Positions 55,038 to 64,000 of a stretch of DNA of 64,000 nucleotides are shown one piece after another (positions within the stretch are counted from its first letter, which is position 1; each line of letters starts with the position of its first letter). Position numbers and translations under genes: made by a program. The stretch lies in the NCBI RefSeq assembly GCF_026013605.1, contig NZ_JAPDPJ010000023.1:19891-83890 (forward strand), written 5' to 3'. The notes beneath the pieces were generated by a model. It saw only the letters and a list, made by a program, of their open reading frames with translations, was not told the origin of the DNA and did not search any database. The stretch comes from Plebeiibacterium sediminum (GTDB lineage Bacteria; Bacteroidota; Bacteroidia; Bacteroidales; Marinilabiliaceae).

Positions 55038-55769
55038 TTAGTTATAAATTTCCTTTACAATTGCCTCCATTGCTTCAGCGGCTTTCATTTTTACATGATA
55101 ATCTGTAATCTGATGAGTAAAATTTGAATCATCTGGGTTAATTTCAATTATAGTTGCTCCTGATTGCTTTGCCACGACCGGAACTTGACAGGCTGGCATT
55201 ACTTCTCCTGTAGAACCAATTACAATAACAACATCTGCTTTTTGAGCAGCATCAAAACTTTTTTGATAGGCTTCAGGTGGTATTCCCTCTCCAAAAAAAA
55301 TAAAATCGGGTTTTAATAATCCTCCACATTTATCACATTTAGGAGGAATTACTTTTAAATTTACCTCTTTAGCATCATAATATGTATTACAATCCAAACA
55401 TTTAAGTTTTTGAGAATTTCCATGAAACTCATAGACTTCCTTACTTCCTGCATCATAATGAAGATTATCTATATTCTGTGTCACTACGGCTTTTAATATG
55501 CCGTCTTGTTCAAGTTTCGCTAATGCAAGGTGTGCTCCATTGGGTTTGGCCACAGAAAAAAAATCATAAAATATTTCTCGAATAGCTTCCCATGATTTTC
55601 CTGGTTGATTATAGAAGTAACTTAAATCCAATAATTGTGGATTGTATCTGTTCCAGATTCCTGTTTCTCCTCTGAATGGTGGTACACCCGACTCCACACT
55701 AATTCCAGCACCTGAAAAAGCAATGCAATAACTCGAGTTCTTTATTACTTCAGCAACTTTCTTTATCAT
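55038..55769 (-). CDS. cobB: NAD-dependent protein deacylase (sirtuin)
   Basis: 243 residues, a compact sirtuin. 'AFSGAGISVESGVPPFRG' and 'TQNIDNLHYDAG' bind NAD, 'YEFHGN' carries the catalytic His, and the zinc site is C-x2-C ('CLDC') plus C-x2-C ('CDKC'). It removes acyl groups from lysines in cytosolic proteins using NAD. Which acyl group it prefers cannot be told. Single gene. Confidence 0.93.
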   Translation of the reverse strand: MIKKVAEVIKNSSYCIAFSGAGISVESGVPPFRGETGIWNRYNPQLLDLSYFYNQPGKSWEAIREIFYDFFSVAKPNGAHLALAKLEQDGILKAVVTQNIDNLHYDAGSKEVYEFHGNSQKLKCLDCNTYYDAKEVNLKVIPPKCDKCGGLLKPDFIFFGEGIPPEAYQKSFDAAQKADVVIVIGSTGEVMPACQVPVVAKQSGATIIEINPDDSNFTHQITDYHVKMKAAEAMEAIVKEIYN

Positions 55770-55987
55770 GATTTATACTTTAATCTAGTTCTTCTAATTT
55801 TATAAGATAATGACTTCTTTAAAACCTTAAAATTATAGATTATTTATCCGTTATACGAATTAAAAATAATTAACGGGTAAAAAACAAACCTATATTGTAT
55901 CTAATCAGACATTTAATTTCAACAAACGCATAAAAAACAATGCCGTTTCACCTTTTTTACTATCTTCACTGCAAAAACACTGAATTC

Positions 55988-56659
55988 ATGGATCTTCTTA
56001 TTATTTCAATTGCTCCAGTTATTATTATTCTAGCTTATATTTATTATAGAGACAAATACGAAAAAGAACCACTTCCATTGCTCATTAAAGGTCTTATAGC
56101 AGGAATGATTATTGTGTTGCCGGTTGCATTTTTTGAAAATATACTAAGCTCCTTTCTACCACAAATATTTACATCGAAAATAAGTTATGCCTTTGGTAAT
56201 GCATTTATTGTAGCTGCATTATGCGAGGAACTATTTAAATTAATTGCGGTTTATTTTTTAATCTGGAAAAACCCCAATTTTAATGAGCGTTTTGATGGAA
56301 TCGTTTATGCAGTTTTTGTTTCCTTAGGTTTTGCACTGATTGAAAATATTATGTATGTATTCTCTAATGGTTTTAGCACAGGTGTTTCCAGAGCATTTAC
56401 TGCAGTACCAGCACATGCAATGTTTGCAATTATGATGGGTTATTACCTGGGATTAGCTAAGTTTATCAATATTAAAAAATCATATTACTTTACACTTGCA
56501 TTTATTATTCCATTTTTCTTTCATGGTGTATACGATTTTATATTAATGTCACATGTTAACTGGTTACTACTTTTATTTTTTCCATTCATAATATACATGA
56601 TGTACAGAACAAATATTAGAATGAAGGAACATGAGATGAACTCAGTCTTTAAATTTTAA
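55988..56659 (+). CDS. prsW: PrsW-family intramembrane metalloprotease
   Basis: 223 residues from the ATG at 55988 (MDLLIISIAPVIIILAYIYY); an in-frame ATG at 55940 adds 16 polar residues before the first membrane helix. Six to seven helices. Family motifs: 'CEELFKL' (EExxK), 'FALIENIMYV' (ENxxY), 'VPAHAMFAIMMGYYLG' and 'FHGVYDFIL' with the metal-binding His residues. These proteases cut membrane anti-sigma factors in other bacteria; no anti-sigma factor is nearby. Ends four bases before the arfB-like gene. Confidence 0.88.
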   Translation: MDLLIISIAPVIIILAYIYYRDKYEKEPLPLLIKGLIAGMIIVLPVAFFENILSSFLPQIFTSKISYAFGNAFIVAALCEELFKLIAVYFLIWKNPNFNERFDGIVYAVFVSLGFALIENIMYVFSNGFSTGVSRAFTAVPAHAMFAIMMGYYLGLAKFINIKKSYYFTLAFIIPFFFHGVYDFILMSHVNWLLLLFFPFIIYMMYRTNIRMKEHEMNSVFKF

Positions 56660-56662
56660 AGG

Positions 56663-57058
56663 ATGATTGATATAAGTAATGAAGTAAGATATACAACAGC
56701 AAGAAGTTCTGGTCCTGGTGGACAAAATGTCAATAAAGTCAATACTAAAGTTAGCATACTCTTTAGTATTAATGAGTCTAAGATATTAAGTACACATCAA
56801 AAAATTATTCTTTCAGATAAGTTAAATTCCAGAATTAACAAGGATGGTTACATAATCATAAATTGTGAAAAGACAAGGTCTCAACTTAAAAACAAGGAAC
56901 TAGCATTGGCAAGCTTAAATGCTTTAATTAACAAAACCTTAATCCCCAGCAAAAAAAGAATATACACAAAACCAACCAAAGCCTCAAAACTTAAAAGAAT
57001 GAAAAACAAAAAGATTTTATCTGATAAAAAGACCAATCGTCGCTCTATAGGCTTTTAA
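56663..57058 (+). CDS. arfB: Alternative ribosome-rescue peptidyl-tRNA hydrolase (ArfB-like)
   Basis: 131 residues. The GGQ loop 'SSGPGGQNVNKVNTKV' sits near residues 15-30, as in class I release factors, and the C-terminus is a lysine-rich tail ('KPTKASKLKRMKNKKILSDKKTNRRS') that enters the empty mRNA channel of stalled ribosomes. It releases nascent chains from nonstop complexes without a codon. Follows prsW by three bases, so co-transcribed with it. Confidence 0.93.
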   Translation: MIDISNEVRYTTARSSGPGGQNVNKVNTKVSILFSINESKILSTHQKIILSDKLNSRINKDGYIIINCEKTRSQLKNKELALASLNALINKTLIPSKKRIYTKPTKASKLKRMKNKKILSDKKTNRRSIGF

Positions 57059-57427
57059 TTCACAATACTTAAACCCACTATAAATAGCAAGATATATATT
57101 ATATCATTAATAGTTTTCTTAGAACAACGATTCTTTGAACTTTCTAATTAACCATTCGAGTACTTTAATTAAATTCTATTGCTTGCATTTCTATTTTGAA
57201 TAGCTATATTTGCCCAGCTCATTTACCTTCTAACATATTACCACCAAGTTTTTAAGTATTGAAGACTAATTAATAGTCCTTGAGTAATAAAACAATTCGT
57301 AATATTATTCAAACTTCAATACGACAAAAGAATTACAACCTATTACCAGCAGTTTTTTAGTCTATAAGAAACTAAATAGTTAGACAATTTATCAGACAAT
57401 AGTAACAATACCGTATTTGAATTAATA
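57059..57427. other. Intergenic region upstream of the sensor genes
   Basis: 369 AT-rich bases between arfB and the histidine kinase. Holds a good promoter (57183-57212); a leader of about 210 bases would follow. No terminator with a T-run seen after arfB. Confidence 0.5.
57183..57212 (+). promoter_or_regulatory. Promoter of the histidine-kinase gene
   Basis: TTG at 57183-57185, exactly 19 bases, then TATATTTG at 57205-57212: a full match to the Bacteroidota consensus. Confidence 0.7.
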
Positions 57428-60025
57428 ATGAAGAAAAGATTAGAAAGAGCAATAAGGAACCAATTAAAATTAATTCAAAACCTAACAGAGTGTGCCGAAA
57501 CTATCTTTATTTATCCTGATAAAAATACCATTTTATCAAGCTTTCAATCACGTAATGATACTAATCATCTTAAAAATGTTTTAACTACATATTTTTTAAA
57601 CAATTTATTAAAAAATTCAACAAGAAATATTTCATTAAATAAAGAATCTTTTAGTCATATAAAATCGATAGCTCAATTCCATCATATTGATATTTTTCCT
57701 TTTCATATAGAAAAGAGTCATCAAGCTTTTTTATTATTGCTATTTGATGAAGAAAGTAAAAGCCAAATTCAAGAGTCTTTAGCCATTATTTGTGAAAGTA
57801 TAGCATCTTTTTATGAAGCATATGAGGAAAAAGTAGAAATCTCAAAAAGTTCACTAGCTTCAGATTTATTACTATCAACAATTCAAGGGGTTCCCTGGTC
57901 TCTTAATTTTAATACTGGTTTATTTTCATATATAGGACCACAAGCAGAACAAATTTTAAGCTTTAAACCTCAAGAGATTGAATCCATGGACGACTGGGTA
58001 AATATTATTCATCCAGAGGATCAGGAAAAATCTTTGAATTATTGCAAAAAAGAATCTATAGCTGGTAATGACCATGTTTTCGATTACAGAGTAATTAAGA
58101 AAGATGGTACGATTATTTGGATACAAGATATTATTAAAGTGATTCATAACAACAACAATTCTATTCAATTGTATGGATTTATGATTGACATTACTGATAC
58201 AAAAGAACAAGAATTGCAATTAGAGAATCTGCACAATCAATTAAAATATATATTAAAATATTCTAATACGGTACTCAACATTGTTGATGATAAACAAAAC
58301 ATTATTTATCATACCAATAAAAATGCTGAAAATATCAAGTTAAAGTGTTACGAGTATTTTTGTAAACTAAAAAATCAATGTAACGATTGTCCCGCATTAA
58401 AAACAAAAATTGAACCTACTAAATATTATAGAGAAATTGGAGATAGCACTTATTTAGTTAATGCATTCCCTATAACAACTAAAGAAGGTAAAATACATAT
58501 TGGTGAAGTAAGAGTAGATATTAGTGACAGGGCAAGAAAAGAAAAACAAATTAATGATCTTAATAACAAAATAGAATTCCTGCTAACCTCAGGGAATATT
58601 TCTTATATAGAACACAATTTAGAGACGGAGATTTTTAATTGTAATCGTGTGTTTACAGAAATTACTGGATATGATCTAAACAACATAGTTCTAAATACAG
58701 ACTGGTTATTGTCACGAATTCACCCCAATAATATAAAATTATTTAAATCAGAAATAAATAAAGTAATTAATAGAACAAAACAACAATTAGATGTTGAATT
58801 TCGATTTCTTACTGCAGAAAATAAATATATCTGGTTTCACTTCCATGGACAAATTGATAAAAAGAATACAACAAAACTTGTTGGTATTTTATTAAATATT
58901 ACTAATAACAAAAAATTATTAAATGATTTAATCGACGCCAAAAACAAAAGTGTACATGCCAATGAATTAAAGTCTAAATTTCTAGCTAACATGTCGCATG
59001 AAATCAGAACACCGATGAATGCCATAATTGGGTTCACAAACTTGTTAAAAAGTCATATAACTGAAGCTCCATTTAACAATTATATTAATTCTATTGAATC
59101 AAGCGGTAAAACTTTACTCGAACTTATCAATGAACTATTAGATCTTGAAAAGATCAATTCAGGTAAAATGGAAATTAAAAAGGAAAAAGTAAACCTAAAT
59201 TTTATCCTAAATGAGATTTATCAGACCTTTATCATATTTGTTAATAACAAAGGGATTACCCTTGAGATAATTAAACAAGGTGACATTCCCAACGAAGTTT
59301 ACATAGATTCATTAAAGTTAAAACAGATCTTAATTAACTTAATAAACAATGCTATTAAGTTTACCAATAAAGGTAGTATTAAAATAAAATATGCTTTTAT
59401 TAAAAATTCTGATCACAAATCAGGAACACTTAATATTTCAGTCATTGATACAGGAATCGGCATCTCTATTGAAATGCAAAAAAACATATTTGAACCATTT
59501 ATTCAAGATGATTCTAATGTTAATTCTCCACAAGAAGGTACCGGTCTAGGGCTTTCAATTGTTCAAAAAGTAATTAACTTGATGAATGGCTCAATAGTAC
59601 TTGAAAGTGCACCTGGTATAGGAAGCAAATTTTCAATATCAATTCCTGACGTTTTGTATTTTAACTCTCTAAATACTTCTATCCAAATTAAAAAACAAAA
59701 TAACATAGATATAGAGCCTATCATTTCTCAAGAAGGTTCCAATATGCTGGATAATCTTTCCAATGAGGAAATTAAAATTGCGCGAGTAGAATTTGAAAAT
59801 AACCTTATTCCTCTATGGGAACAACTTACAGAAATGATTTCACTAACTAACTTAAACATATTTTTAAAAGGTATAAATAAATTACTAGAACAGGTAAATT
59901 GGACCGATTTAAAGGAATATAGTATATTATTATATTCCAATATTAAATCATTTGATTTTGAACAACTTCCTATTCAAATTAAGGATTTTGAAAAATTTAT
60001 ATTATTTATTCAAAATAAATTATAG
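57428..60025 (+). CDS. Cytosolic multi-PAS sensor histidine kinase
   Basis: 865 residues, no membrane helix. An N-terminal GAF-like region (~1-145) precedes PAS1 (~150-275, 'FSYIGPQAEQILSFKP'), PAS2 (~280-375, with cysteines C307, C312, C318 and C321 in 'CYEYFCKLKNQCNDCP'), and PAS3 (~385-500). The dimerisation helix has the phosphoacceptor H524 ('MSHEIRTPMNAIIGF'). The ATPase domain shows N ('NLINNAIKF'), G1 ('DTGIGIS') and G2 ('GTGLGLSIV') boxes. After ~741 a linker of ~40 residues leads to a C-terminal tail ('LIPLWEQLTEMIS...') like those that follow receiver domains, but no receiver is present. Confidence 0.9.
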   Translation: MKKRLERAIRNQLKLIQNLTECAETIFIYPDKNTILSSFQSRNDTNHLKNVLTTYFLNNLLKNSTRNISLNKESFSHIKSIAQFHHIDIFPFHIEKSHQAFLLLLFDEESKSQIQESLAIICESIASFYEAYEEKVEISKSSLASDLLLSTIQGVPWSLNFNTGLFSYIGPQAEQILSFKPQEIESMDDWVNIIHPEDQEKSLNYCKKESIAGNDHVFDYRVIKKDGTIIWIQDIIKVIHNNNNSIQLYGFMIDITDTKEQELQLENLHNQLKYILKYSNTVLNIVDDKQNIIYHTNKNAENIKLKCYEYFCKLKNQCNDCPALKTKIEPTKYYREIGDSTYLVNAFPITTKEGKIHIGEVRVDISDRARKEKQINDLNNKIEFLLTSGNISYIEHNLETEIFNCNRVFTEITGYDLNNIVLNTDWLLSRIHPNNIKLFKSEINKVINRTKQQLDVEFRFLTAENKYIWFHFHGQIDKKNTTKLVGILLNITNNKKLLNDLIDAKNKSVHANELKSKFLANMSHEIRTPMNAIIGFTNLLKSHITEAPFNNYINSIESSGKTLLELINELLDLEKINSGKMEIKKEKVNLNFILNEIYQTFIIFVNNKGITLEIIKQGDIPNEVYIDSLKLKQILINLINNAIKFTNKGSIKIKYAFIKNSDHKSGTLNISVIDTGIGISIEMQKNIFEPFIQDDSNVNSPQEGTGLGLSIVQKVINLMNGSIVLESAPGIGSKFSISIPDVLYFNSLNTSIQIKKQNNIDIEPIISQEGSNMLDNLSNEEIKIARVEFENNLIPLWEQLTEMISLTNLNIFLKGINKLLEQVNWTDLKEYSILLYSNIKSFDFEQLPIQIKDFEKFILFIQNKL

Positions 60026-60064
60026 ATTTAAGCACTAATCAATAACATAAACCTACATACATAG

Positions 60065-63000
60065 ATGAACCCCAACAACATTATCCAACAAATAAAAAGA
60101 TTCTCAACAGTATTTGCTATACTATTAATAGTTCAAATATCCACATTTGCAAATAATTACAAACATGCTTTATTAATAGACTCATATAATTATAGTTTTC
60201 CCACTACCAAGGATTATTTAAATGGACTAAATTCAGTTTTTGATACGATAGATTTAACTTTAGATATAGAGTTTATTGACTGGAAAAAATTACCAACAAA
60301 AGAAAATAAAATTAACTTTTACAACTATATTAAATTTAAAATTAATGCTGGCGAACCATATGATGCAATTATTGTAAGTGATGATATGGCTCTTCAATTT
60401 ATCACAGAGTTTCAAAACCTTTTGTGTTCAAATATTCCAATTGTATTCTCGGGTGTAAATAATACCAATCTTGCATTAGCTCAAAATAAAAATGACAACA
60501 TTACAGGTATCGTTGAATCTGTATCAATAAAGGAGAATATAGATTTAATTCATAACTTATATCCGGAATCAAACAACCTATATTATATTGTTGACAGTAC
60601 TTTAACCGGACTTCATGACTTAAGTAAATTAGTTCGTATTATTGAACAGTATCCGAAAACTTCGTTTAATGAAATTAATTTAAAAAATTTAAGTTTTGAT
60701 GAACTTAAAGATACGCTTAAACATATCCCTTCTAGTGATCCCGTTTTATTATTAGCAGCATATCAGGATAAAAATGACAATACAAAAAACTTTTATGAGA
60801 GTTTAGATTTAATAAAAACACATTTAAAGTCTCCTTTATTCCACATTTATAAACATGGCTTAGGGAATGGTATTATAGGAGGAAAATTGGTTTCACATTT
60901 CCAACAGGGGCAACAAGCAGCTCTTATTGTAAACCGTGTATTGAATCACGAATCTATCAGCCATATACCTGTTGTAACCAATTGTTTTAACCAATACTTA
61001 TTTGATTATAACGAATTGGAGTCATACAATATTGATGACTCGTTACTTCCAAAAAATTCTATAATAATCAATAAACCACATTCATTCTATCAGATTAACA
61101 AAAAAGCAATTTTGCTTTATTCTCTGTTTTTAATAATCCAAACTGTACTTATCATATATTTATTCCGAATCAATTCAAAAAGAAAATCAGCTCAAAACAA
61201 ACTTCAAAAGAAAGTAATGGAGCATTACAGGTTGAGTCAAAAATTTAAAACACTTAACGACCAATTACACCAGAAAAACAATGATTTATTAACTACAGAA
61301 GAAGAACTGAGAGCTAATAATGAGGAACTATATGAAAAAAATGAAAGAATTGCTGAAAGTGAGGAAAAATATAGATTATTATTCAACAACTTAAATGAAG
61401 CTTACCTTTTTGCTAAAATTAATTTAGACGCAAATGGTCAACCAATTGACTATACTTTTATTGATGCAAATCAAAAGTTCTTATCAGGAATAAATTATGA
61501 TTACAATCAATTAATAAATAAATCGGCAAAAGAATTATTTCCTGACACTAAAGATTCTTGGATCAAAAGATTTGGTGAAGTTGCAACAACCCGAAAGCCT
61601 CAAAGATTTAAAGATTTTGCACCAGATATTAAAAAACACTTTGAAACCACAGTTTTTTCTCCAATGCAAAATTATTTTGCTGCAGTTTTTATGGATGTGA
61701 CTCAAGAAACTGAATCTGCTTTAAAAATAAAAGATGCATATGAAAAGGTAAGAGTAAAGGAAAGCATATTTAAAAAGATGTTTAACAGTGCTCCAGTAGT
61801 GATGATCATCTTAAATAAAAACTCTAAAATTATTGATATCAATAAAACAGGGTTAGAGTTAATGAAAAAAGATGTTTCTAAAGTCCTAGGACTTAGAGGT
61901 GGGGACTTCTTATCTTGCATTAATGCTTCTCTGAATAAAAAAGGTTGTGGAAATTCATCCCAATGCGAATCATGTATTTTAAATAAAACTGTTAATCAAA
62001 CTATCATCACTAAGGAAAATACAAATAAAACAGACTTTGATCTTGTTATTCAGGATGAAAACCATAGTATTAAAACACTGAATTTTCATGTATCAACGGC
62101 TATACTGCCGGATAAAGATGATGATAAGATATTAGTTTGTATGGAGAATGTAACTTCATTAAAAGAGCAAGAGTCTCTACTTAAGAAAAGAAATAATGAA
62201 ATTAACAAACTTTTAAATGGGGCAAAACAAATATTATCTGTTAACGACTTTAACAAAACTATTGACAACATATTTAAATACTGTCAATCTCTAACCGGAG
62301 CTACATCTGGATTTGTAGGATTAAAAAATAATGATACAACAGATATCCTTTTTAAAAGCGTAAATGGGAAAGATGAATTTTTAACAGAACCTATTTCAAA
62401 ATCAAAAAACAAATTACTAAACAGCATATACGAAAGGAAGGAAATATTCATTAACAATCATTATAACAATAGCAATTTACCTTCAAATCATATTTTTGTA
62501 AAAAATATATTAATCGCACCAATAATAATAAAGAATAAACCTGTTGGCGTATTAGCTATTTCAAATAAATCTACAGATTTTAACATTGACGATATTAATA
62601 TTCTATCTGCCTTTACAGAACTTGCTGCCTTAAGCTTAAACCACACGCGATCAAATCAATTAATTGAAGAAAGTGAGCAAAAATTTAAGCAAACCTATTT
62701 TACAAGTCCTGATGCTATTTCTATAATTTCAGCCGATGGTACCTTTATAAATATAAACAATTACTTTACTGAAATGCTAGGCTATACTGAAGATGATGTC
62801 ATAGGAAAAAAATCTTCAGATCTGGGTATTTGGCAAAATCCTCAAAAAAGAAATTATTTATACAACATACTCAACGCTGAGGGTAAAATAAGAAATTTTG
62901 AAACTCAGTTTAAAACAAAGGACAATACAATCATAACAACATTACTGTCTGCCTCCATAATAAAACTAAATAACACCAAACATATATTAGCAATCAGTAA

Positions 63001-63874
63001 GGATATCTCTGATATAAAACAACAAACTTACTATTTAGATAAAGCACAAGAAATAGGTCTTATTGGTTCTTGGAGTTATGATATAAAAAAGAAAATATTT
63101 ACCTGGTCGGATCAATGCTATCGTATTTTTGGATTTAATAAAGAAGATATTATAAATCTGGATCGAATTTTGGAAGCTATCTATCCTGAAGATAAAAAGT
63201 TATTTTTAACTAATTGGCAAAGTTGTTTAAACGGAAATATTAACACCCTTGATTTTAGAATACTCGTTGATGGTAATATAAAATGGATTTATCAGAAAGT
63301 GGATATTGAGTTTAACTCCCACAATGAAGTATCAAAAATATACGGAGTTAAGATGGATATCACCCAACGTAAAAACTATGAGTGGCAAATAACACAAATT
63401 AATAAACGATTTAAAGGGTTAGAAGAGATTGTAACCTATAAAGCAAGTTCTATTCCTGATTTGTTGGATCACACTTTAGGAAAAGTAATTTCCTATACCA
63501 ATAGTGAATTTGGGGCAATATATCATTATGATGACCAAAAGAAAATCTTCTTTTTAAATAATTGGACTAAAGACTACGAACTCACAACTGATTTATCAAA
63601 TATAAATTGCCTAAACCAGGCTGTAATGAGCAAAAAAACAGTGATTATAAATGATAACATTAGTAAATACGAATTTCTAAAAATAAAGATCGAAAATAAA
63701 GATCAACTTAAATCATTAACAATTCCAATATTAGCCAATGGTAATGTAACAGCAGTATTATGGGTTGCAAATACTAAGCACAACTACCACGACTTTCATG
63801 CAAAGCAGGTAATGTTACTTCTTGAAACCACATGGATTATAGTTGAAAAACAAAGATTACAGGAAAAATTATAG
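60065..63874 (+). CDS. Periplasmic-binding-domain receptor with PAS and GAF domains, no kinase
   Basis: 1,269 residues. Signal/anchor 1-30, a periplasmic ABC-type substrate-binding domain (~32-315, 'PYDAIIVSDDMALQFI..NIPIVFSGVNNTN'), a membrane helix at 343-367, a coiled coil at 370-425, PAS1 ~430-555, PAS2 ~570-700 with C618, C628, C634, C637 ('GCGNSSQCESC'), GAF1 ~710-865, PAS3 ~870-990, PAS4 ~995-1110, and GAF2 ~1115-1265. It stops right after 'EKQRLQEKL', where a kinase domain normally begins, and the frame beyond has stops. Forty bases after the kinase gene, so probably co-transcribed. Likely a ligand-sensing partner of that or another kinase (inference). Confidence 0.9.
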   Translation: MNPNNIIQQIKRFSTVFAILLIVQISTFANNYKHALLIDSYNYSFPTTKDYLNGLNSVFDTIDLTLDIEFIDWKKLPTKENKINFYNYIKFKINAGEPYDAIIVSDDMALQFITEFQNLLCSNIPIVFSGVNNTNLALAQNKNDNITGIVESVSIKENIDLIHNLYPESNNLYYIVDSTLTGLHDLSKLVRIIEQYPKTSFNEINLKNLSFDELKDTLKHIPSSDPVLLLAAYQDKNDNTKNFYESLDLIKTHLKSPLFHIYKHGLGNGIIGGKLVSHFQQGQQAALIVNRVLNHESISHIPVVTNCFNQYLFDYNELESYNIDDSLLPKNSIIINKPHSFYQINKKAILLYSLFLIIQTVLIIYLFRINSKRKSAQNKLQKKVMEHYRLSQKFKTLNDQLHQKNNDLLTTEEELRANNEELYEKNERIAESEEKYRLLFNNLNEAYLFAKINLDANGQPIDYTFIDANQKFLSGINYDYNQLINKSAKELFPDTKDSWIKRFGEVATTRKPQRFKDFAPDIKKHFETTVFSPMQNYFAAVFMDVTQETESALKIKDAYEKVRVKESIFKKMFNSAPVVMIILNKNSKIIDINKTGLELMKKDVSKVLGLRGGDFLSCINASLNKKGCGNSSQCESCILNKTVNQTIITKENTNKTDFDLVIQDENHSIKTLNFHVSTAILPDKDDDKILVCMENVTSLKEQESLLKKRNNEINKLLNGAKQILSVNDFNKTIDNIFKYCQSLTGATSGFVGLKNNDTTDILFKSVNGKDEFLTEPISKSKNKLLNSIYERKEIFINNHYNNSNLPSNHIFVKNILIAPIIIKNKPVGVLAISNKSTDFNIDDINILSAFTELAALSLNHTRSNQLIEESEQKFKQTYFTSPDAISIISADGTFININNYFTEMLGYTEDDVIGKKSSDLGIWQNPQKRNYLYNILNAEGKIRNFETQFKTKDNTIITTLLSASIIKLNNTKHILAISKDISDIKQQTYYLDKAQEIGLIGSWSYDIKKKIFTWSDQCYRIFGFNKEDIINLDRILEAIYPEDKKLFLTNWQSCLNGNINTLDFRILVDGNIKWIYQKVDIEFNSHNEVSKIYGVKMDITQRKNYEWQITQINKRFKGLEEIVTYKASSIPDLLDHTLGKVISYTNSEFGAIYHYDDQKKIFFLNNWTKDYELTTDLSNINCLNQAVMSKKTVIINDNISKYEFLKIKIENKDQLKSLTIPILANGNVTAVLWVANTKHNYHDFHAKQVMLLLETTWIIVEKQRLQEKL

Positions 63875-63960
63875 ATTCAATATCTGAATAATAAATACAA
63901 AAAAAGGAGGATGTAAAATAAACACTGTCTGTAAGCAACAAATTATTAATATTGTGACTT

Positions 63961-64000
63961 ATGGCAGAAAAGAAAAAAGAATCCCCAGAATATATTGCAA
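63961..64000 (+). CDS. Start of an unidentified gene (cut by the window end)
   Basis: An ATG opens a frame MAEKKKESPEYIA that runs off the edge. The first 13 residues are too few to name it. A full AAGGAGG lies about 50 bases upstream, too far to serve this start. Confidence 0.4.
   Translation, partial: MAEKKKESPEYIA

Noticed and set aside
63902..63916. AAGGAGG followed directly by ATG TAA after the receptor gene
   Set aside because: The start-stop pair has no spacing from the SD and encodes nothing; it is more likely a chance purine run. The distance to the next ATG at 63961 is too long for it to serve that gene.
1..64000. Prophage, transposon, CRISPR or tRNA/rRNA genes
   Set aside because: I looked for transposase, integrase, spaced repeats and tRNA-like cloverleafs and recognised none; this was by eye, so a tRNA scan would be needed to be certain.

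Overview
The window looks like chromosomal DNA of a marine-type member of the Bacteroidota, probably the Bacteroidales/Marinilabiliales side. The support is an AT-rich genome, a complete Bat operon, a DUF2027-Smr protein, DUF5686/DUF4249/DUF6340 outer-membrane families, TonB-dependent receptors with carboxypeptidase-like N-terminal domains, and promoters of the Bacteroidota type (TTTG, about 19 bases, TAnnTTTG) with mostly no Shine-Dalgarno sequence. No rRNA, tRNA, CRISPR array, transposase or integrase was recognised, so the region reads as a stable chromosome.

Layout. 1-8359 (minus) is the N-terminal ~2,786 residues of one giant secreted protein built of three successive classes of Ig/PKD-like repeats; it runs off the window start. 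8.7-12.3 kb holds an alpha-helical unknown, a DUF2027-Smr protein, queA and a small BFD-like Fe-S protein. 12.6-21.4 kb is a Bat (aerotolerance) operon: MoxR ATPase, DUF58, a BatD-like membrane protein, two VWA proteins (BatA, BatB), BatC with thrombospondin-3-like calcium repeats, BatD and BatE. A STAS/Hpt pair follows on the minus strand, then gcvT, serC and serA (one-carbon and serine metabolism).

26.6-30.8 kb (minus) carries an ArnT/PMT-like glycosyltransferase with a polyprenyl-phosphate glycosyltransferase, and an SF1 helicase. 31.4-38.3 kb is a hexuronate/2-keto-3-deoxygluconate cluster: kdgK, kdgA, an SDR-type mannonate oxidoreductase, uxuA, a hexuronate MFS transporter and a LacI regulator. 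Together they take fructuronate to mannonate, KDG, KDPG, then pyruvate and glyceraldehyde-3-phosphate. Three successive spacers in this cluster contain long inverted repeats, one pair interleaved so that its hairpins exclude each other; this is my leading candidate for undescribed regulation.

38.3-55.8 kb is mostly envelope and housekeeping: a DUF5686 barrel, a mini chemoreceptor-like PAS protein, a TonB/plug hybrid, a nitrilase-family amidase, a TonB receptor with its DUF4249 lipoprotein, a DUF819 permease, PBP4, a DUF6340 lipoprotein, an iron alcohol dehydrogenase, fabG and a sirtuin. 55.9-64 kb holds PrsW, the ribosome-rescue hydrolase ArfB, and two large adjacent sensors: a cytosolic PAS histidine kinase, and a 1,269-residue receptor with a periplasmic ABC-type binding domain, PAS and GAF domains but no kinase.
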